From: JANYCO01 sp031416415
GTDB taxonomy: Bacteria; Bacteroidota; Bacteroidia; Cytophagales; Cytophagaceae
Assembly: GCA_031416415.1 (NCBI GenBank)
Contig: JANOTP010000180.1
Coordinates: 1 to 45,985, forward strand
Length of the DNA: 45,985 nucleotides
Reading direction: 5' to 3'
The stretch's first letter is position 1. Every line of letters begins with the position of its first letter. The translations under genes were made by a program, and so were the position numbers. The notes beneath the pieces were generated by a model. That model made no database searches. It was not told the DNA's origin and worked only from the letters and a program-made list of their open reading frames with translations. Of the stretch, positions 42,176 through 45,985 are shown in pieces.

Positions 42176-43519
42176 TTATATTTGTGAAAAATCATAGGTG
42201 TCTAAGTAGGCAGTTGTGAATTTCCCCGATCTAAAAGCAGGATCGTCCATCATTTTGATATGGAAAGGGATGGTAGTCTTAACTCCTTCGATTACAAATT
42301 CCTGTAAGGCTCGTTTCATTCTGTCTAATGCCTCATCTCTTGTAGGAGCACTCGCAATTACTTTAGCGATCATAGAGTCATAGTTAGGAGGAATTGTATA
42401 TCCATTGTAACAGTGAGTATCCACACGCACACCGTAACCCCCTGGAATATGGAAATTTGTAATTTTTCCTGGAGAAGGTCTAAAGCCATTTTTGGCATCT
42501 TCTGCGTTGATACGACATTCTATGGCATGTTTCATAGGGAAATGTGATTTGGTAGCTACTGGTTCGCCAGCTGCAGCCATAATCTGTGCTTTAATAAGAT
42601 CAACTCCTGTCACTTCTTCAGTAATTGGGTGTTCTACTTGAATTCTAGTGTTCATTTCCATAAAGAAAAAATCACCATGTTTGTCCACCAAGAATTCGAT
42701 TGTACCTACTCCTTCATATTTAATGGCTTTAGCACCTTTGATTGCTGCTTCTCCCATTTTGTTTCTTAATCTTTCGGTAATGATAGGAGAGGGTGTTTCT
42801 TCAATCAATTTTTGATGTCTTCGTTGAATGGAGCAGTCACGCTCAGAAAGATGCACCACACGTCCTTTGGCGTCGCCTAGAAGTTGTATTTCTATATGTC
42901 TTGGCTCTTCAACAAATTTTTCAAGGTATAAACCATCGTTTCCAAATGCAGCAGCAGATTCAGTTTTTGCATCGTTCCAAGCTTTTGCAAATTCTGCATC
43001 ACCTTTTACGATTCTCATTCCACGGCCACCACCACCGGCAGTTGCTTTTAGGATAACAGGATATTTTACTTTATTGGCAAGTTTAATTCCTTCTTCAATA
43101 GAACTTAAAAGACCTTCTGAACCTGGTATTGTAGGTACACCAGCTTTTTTCATTGCTGCTTTTGCAGAAGATTTATCTCCCATGGAGTTAATCATTTCTG
43201 GGCTTGCACCAATAAATTTAATGCCGTAATCTTTACATATTTTAGAGAAAGAAGCATTTTCTGAAAGGAAACCATACCCCGGATGAATAGCATCGGCGTT
43301 GGTGATTTCTGCTGCAGAAATAATATTTGGCATACTTAAGTAAGACTGACTGCTTGGAGGAGCTCCAATACAAACTGCTTCATCAGCAAATCTTACGTGA
43401 AGACTTTCTTTGTCTGCCGAAGAATAAACGGCAACTGTTTTTATTCCTAACTCTTTACAGGCACGTATCACACGTAATGCTATTTCGCCCCTATTTGCTA
43501 TAAGTATTTTTTTAAACAC
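42176..43519 (-). CDS. accC: Acetyl-CoA carboxylase, biotin carboxylase subunit
   Basis: The 447-residue protein begins FKKILIANRGEIALRVIRACKELG and has the ATP-grasp glycine loop KATAGGGGRGMRI (158-170), Glu288, Asn290 and Arg292 in MEMNTRIQVEHPITEE. It carboxylates the biotin carried on AccB, the first step of malonyl-CoA synthesis. Its start codon is GTG at 43519, which agrees with the family N terminus. It follows accB with a 79-base gap containing a 39-base palindrome. Confidence 0.96.
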   Translation of the reverse strand: MFKKILIANRGEIALRVIRACKELGIKTVAVYSSADKESLHVRFADEAVCIGAPPSSQSYLSMPNIISAAEITNADAIHPGYGFLSENASFSKICKDYGIKFIGASPEMINSMGDKSSAKAAMKKAGVPTIPGSEGLLSSIEEGIKLANKVKYPVILKATAGGGGRGMRIVKGDAEFAKAWNDAKTESAAAFGNDGLYLEKFVEEPRHIEIQLLGDAKGRVVHLSERDCSIQRRHQKLIEETPSPIITERLRNKMGEAAIKGAKAIKYEGVGTIEFLVDKHGDFFFMEMNTRIQVEHPITEEVTGVDLIKAQIMAAAGEPVATKSHFPMKHAIECRINAEDAKNGFRPSPGKITNFHIPGGYGVRVDTHCYNGYTIPPNYDSMIAKVIASAPTRDEALDRMKRALQEFVIEGVKTTIPFHIKMMDDPAFRSGKFTTAYLDTYDFSQI

Positions 43520-43547
43520 AATCTTTGAAATTAATAAGTTATGAATT

Positions 43548-43586
43548 GAATTAAGGGTTATGAATTGAATTCATAACCCTTAATTC
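43548..43586 (-). promoter_or_regulatory. 39-base palindrome between accB and accC
   Basis: Arms 43548-43566 and 43568-43586 (19 bases each) are perfectly complementary around one base. In addition, a 15-base direct repeat GTTATGAATTGAATT occurs at 43538-43552 and 43557-43571. In RNA it would fold to a long stem between the two cistrons, possibly setting the accB:accC ratio by RNA processing or partial termination. Confidence 0.75.
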
Positions 43587-43598
43587 AAAATTTAGTAT

Positions 43599-44078
43599 TT
43601 ATTTCTGCTCAATAATAAAGAGAGGCTGATCAAACTCTACTGGCGTAGCGTTTTCTACTAGTATCTTTACTATTTTACCTTCAAACTCTGATTCTATTTC
43701 ATTAAATAGTTTCATCGCTTCAATAATGCACAAAGGTTTTCCAGGAGTGATTTCATCTCCTATATTTACGAAAGAAGGTGTTTCAGGAGTAGAAGAGCGG
43801 TAGAATGTACCGATCATTGGAGATTTAATTGTGAGTAGTTTGCTGTTTATTACTTCAGCAGGTTTTTCAGTAGCATTTGTATTTGTAGTAGTTCCCTGCT
43901 GGGCAGTAGGGAGAACATTAGATTGCATGACTTGAGGAAGTGCTGCTTGCAAATAGGTAGGTGCATCAGCATTTCTTTTTACATTGATTTTAAATTGCTC
44001 GGTTTCAATATTTACTTCTGCTAAGCCAGAACTTGCAATGAAGTCAAGTAGTTCCTGAATTTCTTTCGGTTTCATCAT
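43599..44078 (-). CDS. accB: Acetyl-CoA carboxylase biotin carboxyl carrier protein
   Basis: The 159-residue protein has the usual N-terminal helix (KPKEIQELLDFIASSGLAEVNIE), a flexible Gln/Thr/Pro-rich linker (about 45-78), and a biotinyl domain (about 82-158) with the biotinylation motif IIEAMKLFNEIE, Lys123 being the modified residue. Phe replaces the more usual Met after KL. It carries carboxybiotin between AccC and the AccA/AccD transferase. It lies between fabH and accC in the same direction. Confidence 0.96.
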   Translation of the reverse strand: MMKPKEIQELLDFIASSGLAEVNIETEQFKINVKRNADAPTYLQAALPQVMQSNVLPTAQQGTTTNTNATEKPAEVINSKLLTIKSPMIGTFYRSSTPETPSFVNIGDEITPGKPLCIIEAMKLFNEIESEFEGKIVKILVENATPVEFDQPLFIIEQK

Positions 44079-44177
44079 TTCTATATCACTAGTTTAAATA
44101 CTTACCCACTTATTCCTTTTAGGGTTATTAGCGGGGCTAAATTACAAATAAATTGAAATTATCTAATCAAAAGTTGA

Positions 44178-45176
44178 TTATTTAGGATCATATGCCCACT
44201 TTAAATAGACAGATCCCCATGTAAAACCACCTCCAAAGGCAGCCATAATTATATTATCACCTTTTTTAAAGCTTTTTTCATAATCCCAAAGAAGTAGAGG
44301 AATTGTACCATTAGTGGTATTTCCATAACGTGAAATGTTCATTAATACTTTATCTTCAGCAATCTTCATTCTTTCAGAAGTAGCTTCAATGATTCTTTTA
44401 TTAGCTTGATGTGGAACTAACCAATTGATATCATTAGCTGTTAAATTATTACGTTCTAGAATTTCTACTGCTACTTGTGACATGTTGGATACAGCATGTT
44501 TAAATACAACTGCACCTTCCTGATACGCATAATGTTCGTTATTATTCACCGTCTCAATCGTAGCAGGTCTTCTGCTACCACCAGCTTTTTGACCTAGATA
44601 AGAGGCTCCAGAGCCATCTGTGCGTAAGATACTATCTATTATTCCAACACCACTATCGTCAGGTTCAAGTAGAACTGCAGCAGCTCCATCTCCAAAAATG
44701 ATACAGGTAGTGCGGTCTTTATAATTTACAATAGAAGACATTTTATCTCCTCCTACTACAATTACTTTTTTATATTTTCCAGTTTCTATGAATTGACTTC
44801 CTGTAACCAACCCAAAAAGAAAGCCTGAGCAGGCAGCATTTAAATCGTAACTAAAAGCATTTTTAAGTCCACACATTTCACATACTAAGTTTCCTGTAGC
44901 AGGAAATACGAAGTCAGGTGTAGTAGTGCAGGATACTACCATGTCAATATCAAGTGGATTTGTATTTGTTTTGGCGAGCAATTCTTTGATGGCGATTTCC
45001 ATCATGTGAGAAGTGCCTTTATTTTCGCCTTTTAAAATGTGTCTTTCCTTTATCCCGGTTCTGGTTGTGATCCATTCGTCGGAGGTTTCCACTAGTACTT
45101 CGAGTTCTTTGTTAGTTAAAATATAATCTGGTACGTGACCACCTATACCTGTAATTGCAGCTCTGATTTTACTCAT
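44178..45176 (-). CDS. fabH: 3-oxoacyl-ACP synthase III
   Basis: The 332-residue protein has the KAS III catalytic triad: Cys116 in DLNAACSGFLFG, His256 in WLVPHQANKR and Asn286 in SRYGNTTNGTI. The N terminus RAAITGIGGHVPDYILTN and TSDEWITTRTGI are typical. It condenses acetyl-CoA with malonyl-ACP to start fatty-acid synthesis. It follows plsX by 168 bases, a gap holding several palindromes, and precedes accB by 99 bases. Confidence 0.96.
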   Translation of the reverse strand: MSKIRAAITGIGGHVPDYILTNKELEVLVETSDEWITTRTGIKERHILKGENKGTSHMMEIAIKELLAKTNTNPLDIDMVVSCTTTPDFVFPATGNLVCEMCGLKNAFSYDLNAACSGFLFGLVTGSQFIETGKYKKVIVVGGDKMSSIVNYKDRTTCIIFGDGAAAVLLEPDDSGVGIIDSILRTDGSGASYLGQKAGGSRRPATIETVNNNEHYAYQEGAVVFKHAVSNMSQVAVEILERNNLTANDINWLVPHQANKRIIEATSERMKIAEDKVLMNISRYGNTTNGTIPLLLWDYEKSFKKGDNIIMAAFGGGFTWGSVYLKWAYDPK

Positions 45177-45212
45177 TTAATTTTACTCTAAATTATAGTT
45201 TCGAAATCAGAT

Positions 45213-45263
45213 AAGATCAACGATCTTTTTTTAATTAGTCACTAATTAAATCCGAATTCGGAT
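45213..45263. promoter_or_regulatory. Cluster of three palindromes between plsX and fabH
   Basis: Three perfect dyads follow one another: AAGATC-AAC-GATCTT (45213-45227), TTTAATTAG-TCA-CTAATTAAA (45230-45250) and ATCCGAATTCGGAT (45250-45263). None is followed by a T run on the coding (minus) strand. They lie upstream of fabH and may be regulator binding sites or an RNA structure. Confidence 0.6.
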
Positions 45264-45344
45264 GCCAAATTACAAACAAATCCAAAAAATAAAATTTGTG
45301 TGAACAAAATTTTAATAGATTTATCTATTCAGCTTATTAATCAA

Positions 45345-45985
45345 TTACTTGTAAGCATTTTTGATTTTCTGTGTAATATCAGATTCTACTAATTGCCTAG
45401 CTTGACCAAGCATATTATGAATTGCTCTCGCAGAAGATATTCCATGTCCTATCATTACATTTCCATTTACACCTAGAATAGGGCTTCCTCCAACAGCTTC
45501 GTAATTAAACATATCGAAAAAATCATTTTCAACATTTTGAGATTTAGTAAGTCCGTAGAATTGTTCTCCCATTTTAAGGATCACATTACCCGTAAAGCCG
45601 TCGGTTACTATAACATCTGCCTTGTTGTTAAAAGCATCAGAGCCTTCAATGTTTCCAATGAAGTTGATATTTTTGTTTAACTTCAACATTTGATGTGCTG
45701 GAACTGTTAAAAGCGTACCTTTAGTATCTTCTTCGCCCAAGTTCATTAGCGCTACTTTGGGGTTTTCTACTCCAAGTATATGTTGAGAATATAAAGAACC
45801 AAGTGTTGCAAATTGGGAAAGCACATCTGGTTTGCAGTCGGCATTGGCACCAACATCTACAAGGATACCGAATTTACCCGATTCTTTCGGAATAAATCCA
45901 GCAATGCAAGGTCTTATAACTCCTTCAATAGCTTTTATACTAAATAAAGAACCTACAAGCATAGCACCTGTATTTCCTGCACTAC
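45345..45985 (-). CDS. plsX: Phosphate acyltransferase PlsX (5' end outside window)
   Basis: The visible 213 codons continue to the window edge; codons upstream of the first Met read SAGNTGA, part of the conserved PlsX block SAGNTGAMLVGS, so the gene is truncated by the window and not by mutation. Other marks are VDVGANADCKPDVLSQFA, NLGEEDTKGT, NFIGNIEGSD, DVIVTDGFTGNVILKM and a GGSPILGVNG block. PlsX converts acyl-ACP and phosphate to acyl-phosphate for phospholipid synthesis. Its usual neighbour fabH follows downstream, here after a palindrome-rich gap. Confidence 0.95.
   Translation of the reverse strand, partial: SAGNTGAMLVGSLFSIKAIEGVIRPCIAGFIPKESGKFGILVDVGANADCKPDVLSQFATLGSLYSQHILGVENPKVALMNLGEEDTKGTLLTVPAHQMLKLNKNINFIGNIEGSDAFNNKADVIVTDGFTGNVILKMGEQFYGLTKSQNVENDFFDMFNYEAVGGSPILGVNGNVMIGHGISSARAIHNMLGQARQLVESDITQKIKNAYK

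Overview
The window is chromosomal DNA from an AT-rich member of the Bacteroidota. Three things point there: secreted proteins ending in a type IX secretion (Por) sorting domain, several promoters with the Bacteroidota -7 element TAnnTTTG, and family content typical of the phylum (Porin_10-like barrel, DUF3109, RND metal pump, plsX-fabH-accB-accC). The order within the phylum cannot be fixed from this sequence. Most of the window is housekeeping DNA; no insertion sequence, prophage, integrase or CRISPR array was found.

Layout. 1-2.9 kb (minus strand): partial YkgJ-family protein, DUF218 membrane protein, ribosomal protein S1 (rpsA). 2.9-4.2 kb: a small unknown protein followed by a LexA-like self-cleaving HTH regulator, preceded by two dyad operators. 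4.3-4.8 kb: ParE/RelE-type toxin with its antitoxin. 5-8 kb: large outer-membrane barrel and an NlpC/P60 cell-wall hydrolase. 7.9-12 kb: an eroded stretch with possible Crp and Usp relics, then a universal stress protein and PEP synthase. 12.2-15 kb: FAD monooxygenase and DUF3995 gene divergent from a TetR regulator, whose probable operators sit on the -33 and -7 boxes. 15-18.8 kb: truB, a FAH-family enzyme, an SRPBCC protein, tRNA-Cys, an acyl desaturase and a small membrane protein. 18.9-22.9 kb: OmpA-like lipoprotein, UvrD/PcrA helicase, DUF3109 protein.

23-29.4 kb: a three-gene heavy-metal RND efflux operon (outer-membrane channel, lipoprotein adaptor, CzcA-type pump), a strong terminator, then a cation diffusion facilitator. 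29.6-34.3 kb: YbjN-like protein, small coiled protein, PaaE-type reductase, M3 oligopeptidase, MepA-like murein endopeptidase. 34.5-38.4 kb: two adjacent multidomain secreted lyase-like proteins with Ig repeats and sorting tails. 38.8-42 kb: methyltransferase, MmcQ/YjbR protein, PAS-like/LuxR regulator downstream of maf, small outer-membrane barrel. 42.2-46 kb: fatty-acid and phospholipid initiation operon plsX-fabH-accB-accC (minus strand; plsX runs off the end).

The most notable signals are regulatory or structural: the two operator arrays, a family of 7-nt-periodic palindromic repeats beginning right at stop codons, large palindromes inside the lipid operon, a missing conserved glutamate in the RND pump, and a hairpin at the start of the rpsA leader. 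No clearly new multi-gene system was found; the closest candidate is the small protein plus LexA-like regulator pair.
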